Assembly (NCBI RefSeq): GCF_022348085.1
Contig: NZ_JAKRFN010000027.1
Location: forward strand, 1 to 64,000
Reading direction: 5' to 3'
Origin: Mycobacterium sp. PSTR-4-N
Lineage (GTDB): Bacteria; Actinomycetota; Actinomycetes; Mycobacteriales; Mycobacteriaceae
Length of the DNA stretch: 64,000 nt
Shown here: piece after piece, positions 44,222 through 52,402 of the stretch
Position numbering within the stretch: the stretch's first letter is position 1
Layout: each line of letters starts with the position of its first letter
Notes under the pieces: generated by a model
The model's database searches: none
Told to the model about the DNA's origin: nothing
The model's input: only the letters and a program-made list of their open reading frames with translations
Made by a program: the position numbers and the translations under genes

Positions 44222-44237
44222 TGGACCATGTAGTACA
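44222..44237. promoter_or_regulatory. TGTAC-N6-GTACA operator, site 6 (one mismatch)
   Basis: TGGAC-CATGTA-GTACA differs from the consensus at one base. It lies 38 bp before the GNAT fragment on the minus strand. On the plus strand it is followed by TACAGT as a -10-like hexamer facing decayed sequence. The target is uncertain. Confidence 0.45.
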
Positions 44238-44828
44238 GTCTGGCGCACAGAATGCCGATTCACGCGAGCTTTGGGAGAACGCGCATGGAGGCGTCCGACG
44301 TCCACGGCGCCTTCCGGCCGCAACGATCGAACGGTAGAGGAGTTACGCGTTACGTTCCTCCGTCTTCTGCGAGATGCTATGGGTCGCAATCCCACTCACC
44401 GTCGCGTGACACACAAGACCTCTTCTCCCCACACGCGGGGTGGCCTGTGAGGTGCCGGAGCGGAGCCGCACCTCGTTCGTCTGTAATTGATCAGCCGACG
44501 TTGCGGACTCGAACCGCTGGCCGAGTTGTTCGCGTTACCAGTGGGGCTGGGCCGGGCGGGCGCACTGCTCGATGATCCCCGACTTCTTCACACCCTGCGC
44601 GAAGTATTCGATGCCCGAAGGTCGGCCGTCGATCGCGGTGTACCTGCGAATGACGTTTCTCAAGTTCCAGCACTCCGCCTCGGCAGTCTCAGGCCATGAA
44701 ATCAAAGGCGGTCTGTGGGGTCACGATCTGTCGAGTGTCGACGTGAGCATCGAGCGTCTAAAAGTGTTCGGAAGCAGGTGCGGACGAGTGGAAAAGTGCC
44801 GATGGAGACAACGAGTGGAGGAGGGCCG
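44238..44828. other. decayed region before the RraA-like gene
   Basis: Protein-like scraps occur on the plus strand (ERTVEELRVTFLRLLRDAMG near 44330; ELFALPVGLGRAGALLDDPR near 44530), but no family is recognised and no frame is long. A 27-bp tandem duplication around 44800-44850 adds a second in-frame METT start to the next gene. Confidence 0.45.
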
Positions 44829-45527
44829 ATGGAGACAACTGGTGGAGGTCGCTCGCATATAGAGGCGGATGCGCATCGTGCACTTGCTGCCGAGGGCCTC
44901 GCCTGCGCTGAAGTGACGGACGCGCTGGGACGAGCGCATCGACACCGAGCACACGTCACCGGGCTTGTGAGCCCCGTGCCCACACGTCGCCTGTTCGGCC
45001 GAGTCGTCACGATCTCGTTCTTCCCCACGTGCGCCGAGAGACTCGGCCCGGAAGAGTTCAACTTCGGCCGACTGTTCCATCAGGCGGTGCAGGGCGCCGC
45101 GTCCGATCCCGAACACACTGTCCTGGTAATGGCCAGCAACGGATACCCCGATGTGTCACTTGCTGGCGGGACGAAACTCTCTCGACTCACCAACGCCGGC
45201 CTTGCGGGGGTGCTCACCGACGGTCGTCTCCGTGACTTCGACGAACTGGCAGAGGAACCGTATGCGGCCTGGTGCTCGGGAGAGGCTGTCGCCTGGGGTG
45301 GAGGCGCGGTCACGCCGTTCCAAGCGAACGTCCCCGTCGTCATCGGAGGAGTCGGTGTGCATCCTGGACAGTACGTCTTCTGTGACTCGTCGGGGGCCGT
45401 GTTCATCCCGGAGGCCGACATCGACGAAGTGCTCGAAACAGCGCACCAGATCCGGCGCGACGACGCATTCCACCGCACCGCGATTGCGCGAGAAAGTGCT
45501 GACGACGCACACGGGACCGAGCGTTGA
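44829..45527 (+). CDS. RraA-family protein (HMG/CHA aldolase-like)
   Basis: This encodes 232 residues. The RraA-like fold is indicated by ACAEVTDALGRAHRHRAHVT at the N-terminus, a GVLTDGRLRDFDELAEEPYA segment (the metal/substrate DGxxRD loop), and VHPGQYVFCDSSGAVFIPEA near the end. The family includes 4-hydroxy-4-methyl-2-oxoglutarate aldolases and RNase E inhibitors; the DGRLRD loop favours a metal-dependent lyase. The start at 44829 has GGAGGAGG 5 bp upstream; an identical METT start sits 27 bp earlier. The stop overlaps the next gene (TTGA). Confidence 0.8.
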   Translation: METTGGGRSHIEADAHRALAAEGLACAEVTDALGRAHRHRAHVTGLVSPVPTRRLFGRVVTISFFPTCAERLGPEEFNFGRLFHQAVQGAASDPEHTVLVMASNGYPDVSLAGGTKLSRLTNAGLAGVLTDGRLRDFDELAEEPYAAWCSGEAVAWGGGAVTPFQANVPVVIGGVGVHPGQYVFCDSSGAVFIPEADIDEVLETAHQIRRDDAFHRTAIARESADDAHGTER

Positions 45528-45808
45528 CTCAGCAAGCCCCCGATCGGGCGGCGCCGAGCGACCTGCCGGCCCTGGTCGAAAGAGTGCCGGAGGGTTGGAC
45601 GCGTGCGATCTACAACGGGCGAACATACGGATTGGCCCGCACCACCCGGGCAGGTGGGCGAAGCATCGCGATCTTCGCCGAAGAGCTCGGCGGCACCGAC
45701 CTGATCAGCGCGAACGTGTACCGCACCGTCGCGGCCGACCACCTACGGGCCTGTGAGATGCCCACCGCCAAGGTGCTCGCGTTTCTCCGCGCCTGGACGC
45801 CCGCATGA
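45524..45808 (+). CDS. small conserved protein of unknown function
   Basis: This encodes 94 residues from a TTG overlapping the RraA stop (TTGA). It is a compact beta-rich domain: LVERVPEGWTRAIYNGRTYG, then RSIAIFAEELGGTDLISANV, ending CEMPTAKVLAFLRAW. I know this type as a conserved actinobacterial protein and have a vague memory of it being annotated as methionine sulfoxide reductase. There is no MsrA/MsrB motif, so I do not adopt that. A relic of its 3' end at 42462-42500 shows it was part of the duplicated molybdo-oxidoreductase block. Confidence 0.7.
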   Translation: MTQQAPDRAAPSDLPALVERVPEGWTRAIYNGRTYGLARTTRAGGRSIAIFAEELGGTDLISANVYRTVAADHLRACEMPTAKVLAFLRAWTPA

Positions 45809-45994
45809 CTCAGACCTGAGCACCGCTCGGCGCGTTGGTGCTGGGACGGAAACTCCGCCAGCCGGTTGACCCTCGTTGGAATGCTGGGGGATCAGGCCAC
45901 CATCGACGTGCAGCTGGGCCCGACGACCGAAACGTTTGGCTACAGTCAACGAGACGACAGTCGACTGATCGTCGCTTGCGGGCTGTGGCAGGAG

Positions 45995-46252
45995 CTACGG
46001 CCGTGCGATCGCGATGTGCGCCAGCCCCGAGAGGTTGATCAGCACTTCCTGCGGCTTTTGGACGATGACGGCGAGCACGCTCTGGCAATGCGCGCATCGC
46101 AGGACTGCCCCGATGGCGGTCACGAAGGCGTTGGCCCGTGCGAGTTCGAAGACGAGATGACAGCTTCCGCATCGTCCGACTGCGGCGGTGATTTCGATGC
46201 CGACGGTGTCGGCGAAGAGCCCGGCGAGCGCGTTTCCGTCGAGGTGGGTCAT
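45995..46252 (-). CDS. DUF6510 family zinc-ribbon protein
   Basis: This encodes 85 residues: DGNALAGLFADTVGIEITAA, then CGSCHLVF and CAHCQSV, a four-Cys zinc ribbon. GGAGG lies upstream of the ATG at 46252. DUF6510 genes commonly sit with a sulfite-oxidase-like molybdoprotein and an FAD reductase, as here. Its role is unknown; it could be an assembly or electron-transfer helper. It overlaps the reductase gene by 4 bp. Confidence 0.8.
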   Translation of the reverse strand: MTHLDGNALAGLFADTVGIEITAAVGRCGSCHLVFELARANAFVTAIGAVLRCAHCQSVLAVIVQKPQEVLINLSGLAHIAIARP

Positions 46253-47004
46253 CCGCTGCCTCCGAAGCGTTCCGTGCGTATTCGGGTGGGGTCGTGGCCG
46301 AGTTGGAGAAGCCAACCGGCGATCGTCTCGACGAAAGGTGTCGGTCCGCAGAGGAATATGCGCGGTGTCGCCGTGGCTGGGAAGACGAGATCGGCGACCG
46401 ACTCCTGAGTCAGTCGCCCGGGAGCACGTGGCGATCCCGGGGGAGATGTCCGCGTGTGCACGACGTCGACGGTGGTCTTCGACAGCGCCGAGAGCTCTTC
46501 GGCGAAGAAGACGTCTTCGGGCGTCCGGACCGAGTACAACAGGCGGAACTCGGCATCGACGGTCTCGTGCTCACGCGCTGCGGCCATCGCGAACAGCGGG
46601 ACGACGCCGGATCCGCCGGCGATGAGCTGAACGGGGGATCGATCGGGTTCGGTTGGGGTCCAGACGAAGTATCGCCCCAGCGGGCCGTGCACCTCGAGCT
46701 CGTCGCCATCGGCGAGCTGGTGGACGAGATATGGCGAGACTTCACCTGAGGGGAGTTCGTCGACCGCGAGGATGACTCGAGTCGTCTCGCCCGACGATGC
46801 GACCGAGTAGGACCGGGTGGCCTGATAGCCGTCCGGGGCGGTGAGGCGGACGTCGAGGTGGGAACCAGCGTGGTTTCCCGGCCAGGTCGGCACGTCCAGC
46901 TCGAGGCGGACCGCCGACGCGGTCTCTCGACGGCGGCTGGCGACGCGTCCGACGTGCCAGCTCGCCCGGATCGGAGACGTCACCAGTACCGTTCCTCGCG
47001 CCAT
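46249..47004 (-). CDS. ferredoxin-NADP reductase-type FAD-binding oxidoreductase
   Basis: This encodes 251 residues. RSYSVASSG is the FAD-binding RxYS motif, LIAGGSGVVPLFAMA the NAD(P)-binding GGSG motif, and FLCGPTPFVETI the CGP motif. It is a two-domain flavoprotein without a ferredoxin domain. It most likely passes electrons between NAD(P)H and the molybdoenzyme encoded just upstream, whose 3' end it overlaps by 25 bp. The ATG at 47004 is set by the beta-barrel start. Confidence 0.88.
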   Translation of the reverse strand: MARGTVLVTSPIRASWHVGRVASRRRETASAVRLELDVPTWPGNHAGSHLDVRLTAPDGYQATRSYSVASSGETTRVILAVDELPSGEVSPYLVHQLADGDELEVHGPLGRYFVWTPTEPDRSPVQLIAGGSGVVPLFAMAAAREHETVDAEFRLLYSVRTPEDVFFAEELSALSKTTVDVVHTRTSPPGSPRAPGRLTQESVADLVFPATATPRIFLCGPTPFVETIAGWLLQLGHDPTRIRTERFGGSG

Positions 47005-47573
47005 GGATCACCGCGGAGGTGGTATCCGTTCTGTTCCCAGAACCCGGGGTCGTCGTTGGGCATCATCCGTATCTCGCGGACCCACTTGGCGCTCTTCCAG
47101 AAGTAGAGGTGGGGCACGAGGAGACGCGCGGGTCCGCCATGTTCGGCAGTCAAGGGCTCACCCTCTGCCTCGGTGGCGATCCACGCTTGGCCTTCGAGGA
47201 GATCGTCGAGGGGCAGGTTGGTGGTGTAACCGCCGTGGCTTCGGACCATGACGTAGTCGCAAGAGGTCTCCACGTCCTCGAACAGCCGGTCCAATGGCAC
47301 TCCGCGCCAGGCCATGTCGAGCTTCGACCAGTGGGTGACGCAGTGGATGTCGGTGACGACGTCCTCTACGCCCACGTTCTGGAGCGCGCTCCAATCCCAT
47401 CCGTGTTCGGTGCCCGTCTCGGTCGTGATGGTGAACGTCCATTCGTGCGCCCCGATGTCGGGCGTCAGGCCGGCCGTCAGGACCGGCCAGTCGTCGACGA
47501 GCGTTTGGCCCGGTGGCAACCGTGCGTCGCTGGCCCCGCGACGACCACCAAACCCGCTGTTGATCACTGGCAT
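46980..47573 (-). CDS. sulfite-oxidase/MsrP-like molybdopterin oxidoreductase
   Basis: This encodes 197 residues, ATG at 47573. The molybdenum-ligand Cys is in TDIHCVTHWSKLDMAW, as in YedY/MsrP (RCVEAWS-like). RLPPGQTLVDDWPVLTAGLT opens the domain and HLYFWKSAKWV closes it. MsrP reduces methionine sulfoxide during chlorine stress in proteobacteria, but this shorter cytosolic subfamily has no assigned substrate. With the FAD reductase and DUF6510 it forms an overlapping three-gene operon. Operator site 7 lies 61 bp upstream. Confidence 0.88.
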   Translation of the reverse strand: MPVINSGFGGRRGASDARLPPGQTLVDDWPVLTAGLTPDIGAHEWTFTITTETGTEHGWDWSALQNVGVEDVVTDIHCVTHWSKLDMAWRGVPLDRLFEDVETSCDYVMVRSHGGYTTNLPLDDLLEGQAWIATEAEGEPLTAEHGGPARLLVPHLYFWKSAKWVREIRMMPNDDPGFWEQNGYHLRGDPWREERYW

Positions 47574-47633
47574 GGGAAGCTCCTTCGCGGGTCACGCGTG
47601 TGGGGGTGCTCATGGGGACGCCGACGTGAAAGT

Positions 47634-47649
47634 TGTACTGCAGAGTACA
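47634..47649 (-). promoter_or_regulatory. TGTAC-N6-GTACA operator, site 7
   Basis: This exact copy (spacer TGCAGA) is 61 bp upstream of the molybdo-oxidoreductase start and just beyond the end of the TetR gene at 47735. The flanking GTACATCTGGCTGTGA is almost identical to that at site 3. Confidence 0.7.
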
Positions 47650-47734
47650 TCTGGCTGTGAGGAGATCGCAGCGTTCACTCCAAAGTTTGTCGTGCCCTTC
47701 GGCTGACTCTTGAATGTGCGCTGCGGATCTTGGC

Positions 47735-48388
47735 TTATACCTGGTAGCGGCGCAGGGCCGCGACGGCGTCGTCGAGCACGTCGCGCATGATCTCGATCCG
47801 GCCGTGGACCGAGGCCAGCAGGTATCCGCCTTGCAGGGCCGCGACGAGGCTGGCGGCGAGGCGGTCTGGGTTGGCGTCGGAGTCCAGTTCACCGCGCTGC
47901 TGAATGCGGCGCAGGCCGGCGGCGAGATGTCCCTCCCAGATGCGGAATGCAGCGGCTAGGGCTGGTCGGTATTCCTGGGAGTGCTTCAGGTCGGTTGCGA
48001 GGGTCCCGAGGGGACATGCGAACGGACGGTCTTCGGCCGGTTGTGCGTCCACGACGCGTGACACCCATCTTTCGAGCCCGTCCCAGGAGGTGATCGCCTC
48101 GGTGGTGTCTTGGCCGTCGAGGACGACGGCGAGTTCGCGGTCGATGACTGCTTGGACTAGTTCGGTCTTGTCGCGGAAGTGGCGACGGAGCTCCTTGGGC
48201 TCGGCGCCGGAGGCGCGGGCGACGTCGCCGGGCGACGTCGCGGCGATGCCGTGGTGGTACATCATCGAGGCGGCAGTGTTGACGATCGCCGCACGTGCGT
48301 GCCGGTGATGCGATGGTGCCGACGTGCTGCGGGCGGCAGGGGAGGTGGCCGATTCATTCACGGATTCGCCAAGGGGTGGTTGTTTCAT
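47735..48388 (-). CDS. TetR regulator (LmrA/YxaF-like), third paralog
   Basis: This encodes 217 residues. HHRHARAAIVNTAASMMYHH leads into the HTH (TSPGDVARASGAEPKELRRHFRDKTELV), followed by FACPLGTLATDLKHSQEYRP and the C-terminal VHGRIEIMRDVLDDAVAALR shared with the protein at 24071. GGAGGAAG precedes the ATG at 48388, which overlaps the NmrA stop (ATGA), so the two are coupled. It lies next to operator site 7 and is another candidate binder of that palindrome. Confidence 0.87.
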   Translation of the reverse strand: MKQPPLGESVNESATSPAARSTSAPSHHRHARAAIVNTAASMMYHHGIAATSPGDVARASGAEPKELRRHFRDKTELVQAVIDRELAVVLDGQDTTEAITSWDGLERWVSRVVDAQPAEDRPFACPLGTLATDLKHSQEYRPALAAAFRIWEGHLAAGLRRIQQRGELDSDANPDRLAASLVAALQGGYLLASVHGRIEIMRDVLDDAVAALRRYQV

Positions 48389-49206
48389 TGGACTTCCTCC
48401 GAGGCGAAGACCGTGAAGGTGTGAGCGGGTCGGCCCGTGACCCGCTCGACGGTGTCGGTGACGCGGTCTTCGGCGCCGGCACTGATCGCCACGTCCATGG
48501 CGGCGAGCACCTGTGCGAACTCGGCGGGGATTCCATGGGCGGCGATACGCCGAGCAACTTCTCGCGCCGGAACGGATCGATGCCGAATGGTGCGGCCGGT
48601 CTGTTGGGAGAGGATCGTGGCGGCATCGGCGTAACTGAGCGCCTCGGGGCCTGTCAAGAGATGCTCGGTGTTGTGCGCGCGGTCATCGGTCAGGGCACAC
48701 CCGGCGACCGCCGCGATGTCCGCTGCGTCGACGAACGCCACTTTGCCGTCGCCGGTGGCGGTGACGATCTCACCGTCTCGCACTCCCTGAGCGACGAGGT
48801 GATCGCCGGTGAAGTTCTGCATGAACCATGACGGCTGCAGCACTGTCCATTCGGGCATGGCCGTCTTGACGAGATGGTGGACGGCGCCGAGCCCGGGCGC
48901 CCCTTCGGGCAGTGCGGACGAGCTGAGTGCGACGACGCGCTGCACCCCCTGATCAAGGGCCTCGTCGAGGAAGGTCTGCACCAGGGGAACCGGATCGGCA
49001 ACTCCCATGGGAGCGATGAGGTAGATCGCCGAAATACCTTGCAAGGCAGCCTTATGGGTGTCGCAGTCCTCCCAATTGAACTGAATCTGCCCAGTCGACT
49101 GTGGTGTCCTCGTCGCGAGTCGTGTTGCCACGCCACGCTCCGCTAGATCGGCGGCAACCCGGCTGCCCGTCGTTCCGGTGGCGCCGGTGATCAGCACCCT
49201 ATTCAT
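48385..49206 (-). CDS. NmrA-like NAD(P)-binding protein
   Basis: This encodes 273 residues. RVLITGATGTTGSRVAADL is the dinucleotide-binding GxTGxxG motif. ALQGISAIYLIAP, SWFMQNFTGDHLVAQGVRDG, then EHLLTGPEALSYADAATILS follow, the NmrA/quinone-reductase-2 (QorB) pattern with no YxxxK. Such proteins act as NADPH-quinone reductases or redox sensors. It is cotranscribed with the TetR at 47735. A frameshifted, internally deleted relative lies at 19348-19900. Confidence 0.87.
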   Translation of the reverse strand: MNRVLITGATGTTGSRVAADLAERGVATRLATRTPQSTGQIQFNWEDCDTHKAALQGISAIYLIAPMGVADPVPLVQTFLDEALDQGVQRVVALSSSALPEGAPGLGAVHHLVKTAMPEWTVLQPSWFMQNFTGDHLVAQGVRDGEIVTATGDGKVAFVDAADIAAVAGCALTDDRAHNTEHLLTGPEALSYADAATILSQQTGRTIRHRSVPAREVARRIAAHGIPAEFAQVLAAMDVAISAGAEDRVTDTVERVTGRPAHTFTVFASEEVQ

Positions 49207-49273
49207 GTGTTGGCCCAGAAAATGCGCGCTGCAGCTGCTCGGACTTCGTCACCATGAAACTCTCCCGACGTTG

Positions 49274-49327
49274 TGGACGATACGGGACCGTCCTACTGAA
49301 CGTACGCCGGTCGGGCCAGTATCGTCC
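49274..49327. promoter_or_regulatory. operator candidate between nmrA and tetR
   Basis: GGACGATAC (49274-49282) is mirrored by GTATCGTCC ending at 49327. The arms flank the divergent promoter between the NmrA and TetR genes. Long spacing suggests two half sites or two dimers. A -10-like TAGACT lies at 49334-49339. Confidence 0.5.
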
Positions 49328-49345
49328 ATTCGCTAGACTTCCTTG

Positions 49346-49936
49346 ATGACCCGTCGCACGCCTACCGGTGCTGCCGTGCTGCAGCCCGGGATCACCAAGG
49401 CCATCACCGAGGCGGTCCTTGCCGAGTTGGCGGAGCGGGGTTATGCGCGACTGTCGATGGAAGCGGTCGCCAAACGCGCCGGAGTCGGCAAGAGCGCGCT
49501 CTATCGACGCTGGCCCTCGAAGCTGAACATGACGTTGGCTGCGGTCGCCGACTTCAGCGTGGGCCGAGCCGAAATCCCGGATACCGGCTCCCTCGCCGGT
49601 GATGTGCGAAAGTCTCTAGAAGCCATGGCGCACTGGCTGTCTCATCCGCAGTTCTCTCGTATCCTTGCCGACCTAGTCGCTGAAATGGGCCGCAATCCCG
49701 AGTTGAGCGACTTCGTCGAAGGCATGATCGGGCGGCCGCGCCGGGCACGCGGGCGGATCCTTCTCGATCGAGCGATCGCGCGCGGCGAACTGGACCCCGG
49801 CATCGACATCGAATTTGCTCTCGACTTGTTCCCCGCGCCGATCTACTGGCGACTCCTGGTGCGAGACGGGGAGATCGAGCCCGAATACCTCGACAAACTC
49901 ACCGATTTCATTATCCGAGGCCTCGGCGCACACTGA
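49346..49936 (+). CDS. TetR-family regulator (AcrR type)
   Basis: This encodes 196 residues. The HTH is ITKAITEAVLAELAERGYAR, then LSMEAVAKRAGVGKSALYRR, WPSK. The C-terminal TetR_C_16-like helices follow. A TAGACT -10 ends only 6 bp before the ATG at 49346 and no Shine-Dalgarno is visible, so the mRNA is probably leaderless, as is common in mycobacteria. It is divergent from the nmrA-tetR pair and probably controls it through the inverted repeat at 49274-49327. Confidence 0.88.
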   Translation: MTRRTPTGAAVLQPGITKAITEAVLAELAERGYARLSMEAVAKRAGVGKSALYRRWPSKLNMTLAAVADFSVGRAEIPDTGSLAGDVRKSLEAMAHWLSHPQFSRILADLVAEMGRNPELSDFVEGMIGRPRRARGRILLDRAIARGELDPGIDIEFALDLFPAPIYWRLLVRDGEIEPEYLDKLTDFIIRGLGAH

Positions 49937-50119
49937 CTTTGGCAGCCACGGGCGCCACACGATGATCAGACGTGGGTGAGTGCCGGGGTGGTTGGCATCC
50001 GTTACACGGCTGGGCGTTTCCGCTGCAGCCCAAAGGGCGACCTGTCGACGCCGTCGTGTAACGCCGCGCCCCATCGGAGGCACTCCCGTTCCGGAAGCGG
50101 TTTACCCAGCGGCGGAAGA

Positions 50120-50480
50120 AGCCAATGTCTTTGGGCGATGTCATATCTCGCCTGTATCGCTCACGCGTCGCGTCTCGGCTGGCCCCGGTGGGGCTTAAGT
50201 CGCGCGGCGCGGTGCGCACTCGCGTTCGCCATTGCATGGATCGGTGCCCTGAAGTTCACCACTTATGACGCCAAATCGACGCTGCCGCTCATGACGAGCA
50301 GCCCGCTGATGAGCTGGGTCTAAGACGCCTTCTCGGTGACGGCCATCTAAGCCGTGCTGGGTGTCGTCGAACTCGCAGTCGCCGCGCTGATCGCCGTCCA
50401 TCGCGGGCAGTGGTATGGCAATCGGAATGTTCGTCACGACGCTCAGCTTCATGTTCACCACCCCGGCGTGAGGACGCCCC
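50120..50480 (+). pseudogene. DUF417 (RclC/YkgB-like) pseudogene
   Basis: AIAWIGALKFTTYDAKSTLP, LMTSSPLMSWV-stop, DAFSVTAI-stop, AVLGVVELAVAALIAVHRG and, one frame over, AIGMFVTTLSFMFTTP follow the order of the intact DUF417 protein at 63162 (GWIGILKFHTYEAQN, then SNSPFMGWMYH). Two in-frame stops (50321, 50348) and at least one shift kill the gene. The N-terminal 30 residues are unclear. Confidence 0.7.
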
Positions 50481-50574
50481 AAGCCGGCAGTCGCGAGGCC
50501 ATGAAGGCCGGTGTGGCGCGGTGCCATTCGAGGACGAGTTCCGCCGCATCGTCGCCTTCCCGAGGGCGCCCATG

Positions 50575-50850
50575 AGGGTGGCGCGGAAGGCGTCCGGGAT
50601 CCTGCCGATCACCGATCCCCACACCGTGCGGCACTGCGCACTCGGTTCGTTCCCGAGCATCTATCTGCCCCGTCGACGAACCGGGATTCGGTCATCGATC
50701 GACTGCGTTCCCTGGATGAGGTGCAGGCCTCCCACATCCGCGAGGGGGCCGCCGAGACCTACGGTCAGACCGCCTACGTACACACTGCGACGCCTTCTGG
50801 GTGGCCACCACGCTGGTCTCGGGAGCACCAGAGCGTGTCCGCCGGATAGC
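50575..50850 (+). pseudogene. phnA: decayed 3' portion of a second phnA
   Basis: ILPITDPHTVRHCALGSFPS, IYLP, then (shifted) SVIDRLRSLDEVQ, GQTAYVH and, shifted again, DAFWVATTLVSGAPERV match the intact phnA product downstream (ILPITDPYTVHHGALGSFAS; TAYVHNYDAFWIATTLV). About 80 codons are deleted between the blocks. The remnant lies directly upstream of phnA, which suggests tandem duplication followed by decay. Confidence 0.7.
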
Positions 50851-50998
50851 TACCACGCCGTCGCCCGCCATCACCGTCTACCGCGAACGTTATCGCCGTC
50901 GGCGATGTCAGCGATCGGCATTCTGGGGGTTCTGCGTGGCGGGCGTCACGCACACCATGGCTATGCCGAGGTACGAAACCACTAGCCAGGAGTTCTCC

Positions 50999-52384
50999 GT
51001 GAAGCCCAAGAATTTCTCCGTCAACGAGCGAACCTACGTTCTGCACGACAAGCCCGTGGTCGTCATCTGCATCGACGGCAGCGAACCCGACTACCACGTC
51101 GAAGCCATGGCAGCGGGCAAGATGCCTTGGTTGAGCAGCATTCTCGACGGCGAGTCGAGCAGCACGTGGGCGGCCCACTGCGCCATGCCGGCACTGACCA
51201 ACCCGAACAACCTGTCGATCGCCACGGGTCGCCCGCCCGTTGCCCACGGCATCTGCGGCAACTACATCTTCGACACGCAGACCGGCGAAGAAGTGCTGAT
51301 GAACGACAAGAAGTACCTGCGGGCACCGACGGTTTTCGCCGCGGCCAACGAGGCCGGCCTGGACGTGGTGGTCGTGACGGCGAAGGACAAGCTGCGCCGT
51401 CTCCTGGGCGCCGGACTGGTCGAAGAGGGTCCCAGCCTCAGCGGTGACGCCACCCAGTTCGTGGCGCCGTCGAGGAACGGAATCTGCTTCTCCGCCGAGA
51501 AGGCGGACACGGCGACGGTGTCGAGCAACGGCATCACCGACGTGCTCGACCTGGTGGGCATGCCGCTGCCCAGCGTGTACTCCGCGGAACTGAGCGAGTT
51601 CACGCTGGCTGCCGGCGTCGCCATCCTCAAGACGCGGGGCGCCGACCTGATGTACCTGTCGCTCACCGACTACATTCAGCACAAGAACGCCCCCGGCTCC
51701 GACGTAGCGAACGACTTCTACGCGATGATCGACGACTATGCGGCCAAGCTCGACGCACTCGGTGCCGTCGTTGTCATCACCGCGGACCACGGGATGAGCG
51801 CGAAGACCGACGCGAGTGGCACGGCAAACGTCATCTACGTCGAGGACGAGGTGCGTCAGATCCTGGGCCACCCGACGGGTGCCGCTCCCGACGCGGAGAA
51901 CGGGGTCCGGGTGATCCTGCCGATCACCGATCCCTACACCGTGCATCACGGCGCGCTCGGTTCGTTCGCAAGCATCTACCTCCCGAACGACGCCCCCGTG
52001 AAGGACGTCGTCGAGGGCCTGCGCACCATCGACGGTGTCGAGCAAGTTCTCGAGCGCGAGGAGGCGGCTACTTTGTACAGCTTGCCCGCCGACCGCATCG
52101 GGGACGTCATCTTGCTTTCAGCTGCGGGGACGGCGGTTGGACGCTATGAGGCGTGGCATGACCTCAGCGGTTTGGATGCCCCGCTTCGCTCACACGGAGC
52201 ATTGGGAGAGTTGCAGATCCCGTTCATCGTCAACCGTGCCTTGCCGAGGCCCACGCCGCTCGACGAGCCGTTCGGAGACACCGCGTACGTGCACAACTAC
52301 GACGCTTTTTGGATCGCAACGACTCTCGTTGCCAACGTGGCCAAGCACGGCCGCGATCGCGCCTCGGCTGCTCGCGTGTCTTGA
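50999..52384 (+). CDS. phnA: phosphonoacetate hydrolase
   Basis: This encodes 461 residues of the alkaline-phosphatase superfamily. VVVICIDGSEPDY provides a metal-binding Asp, TNPNNLSIATG the catalytic Thr region, and ITADHGMSAKT the DHG metal site, with a late His in YTVHHGALGS. This is the pattern of phosphonoacetate hydrolase, which splits phosphonoacetate into acetate and phosphate with zinc. I chose the GTG at 50999 because AGGAG lies 6 bp upstream; an ATG at 50964 has no such signal. The OPA-type transporter gene follows 18 bp later. Confidence 0.9.
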   Translation: MKPKNFSVNERTYVLHDKPVVVICIDGSEPDYHVEAMAAGKMPWLSSILDGESSSTWAAHCAMPALTNPNNLSIATGRPPVAHGICGNYIFDTQTGEEVLMNDKKYLRAPTVFAAANEAGLDVVVVTAKDKLRRLLGAGLVEEGPSLSGDATQFVAPSRNGICFSAEKADTATVSSNGITDVLDLVGMPLPSVYSAELSEFTLAAGVAILKTRGADLMYLSLTDYIQHKNAPGSDVANDFYAMIDDYAAKLDALGAVVVITADHGMSAKTDASGTANVIYVEDEVRQILGHPTGAAPDAENGVRVILPITDPYTVHHGALGSFASIYLPNDAPVKDVVEGLRTIDGVEQVLEREEAATLYSLPADRIGDVILLSAAGTAVGRYEAWHDLSGLDAPLRSHGALGELQIPFIVNRALPRPTPLDEPFGDTAYVHNYDAFWIATTLVANVAKHGRDRASAARVS

Positions 52385-52402
52385 GAAGTCTGAGGTCTGG
52401 AA

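Noticed and set aside
45524..45808. Annotation of the 94-residue protein as a methionine sulfoxide reductase
   Set aside because: It has neither GCFWG nor RYC-type catalytic motifs; the neighbourhood alone does not justify the name.
50774..52045. 423-codon minus-strand frame opposite phnA
   Set aside because: phnA carries intact metal and catalytic motifs on the plus strand; the antisense translation has no recognisable domain.
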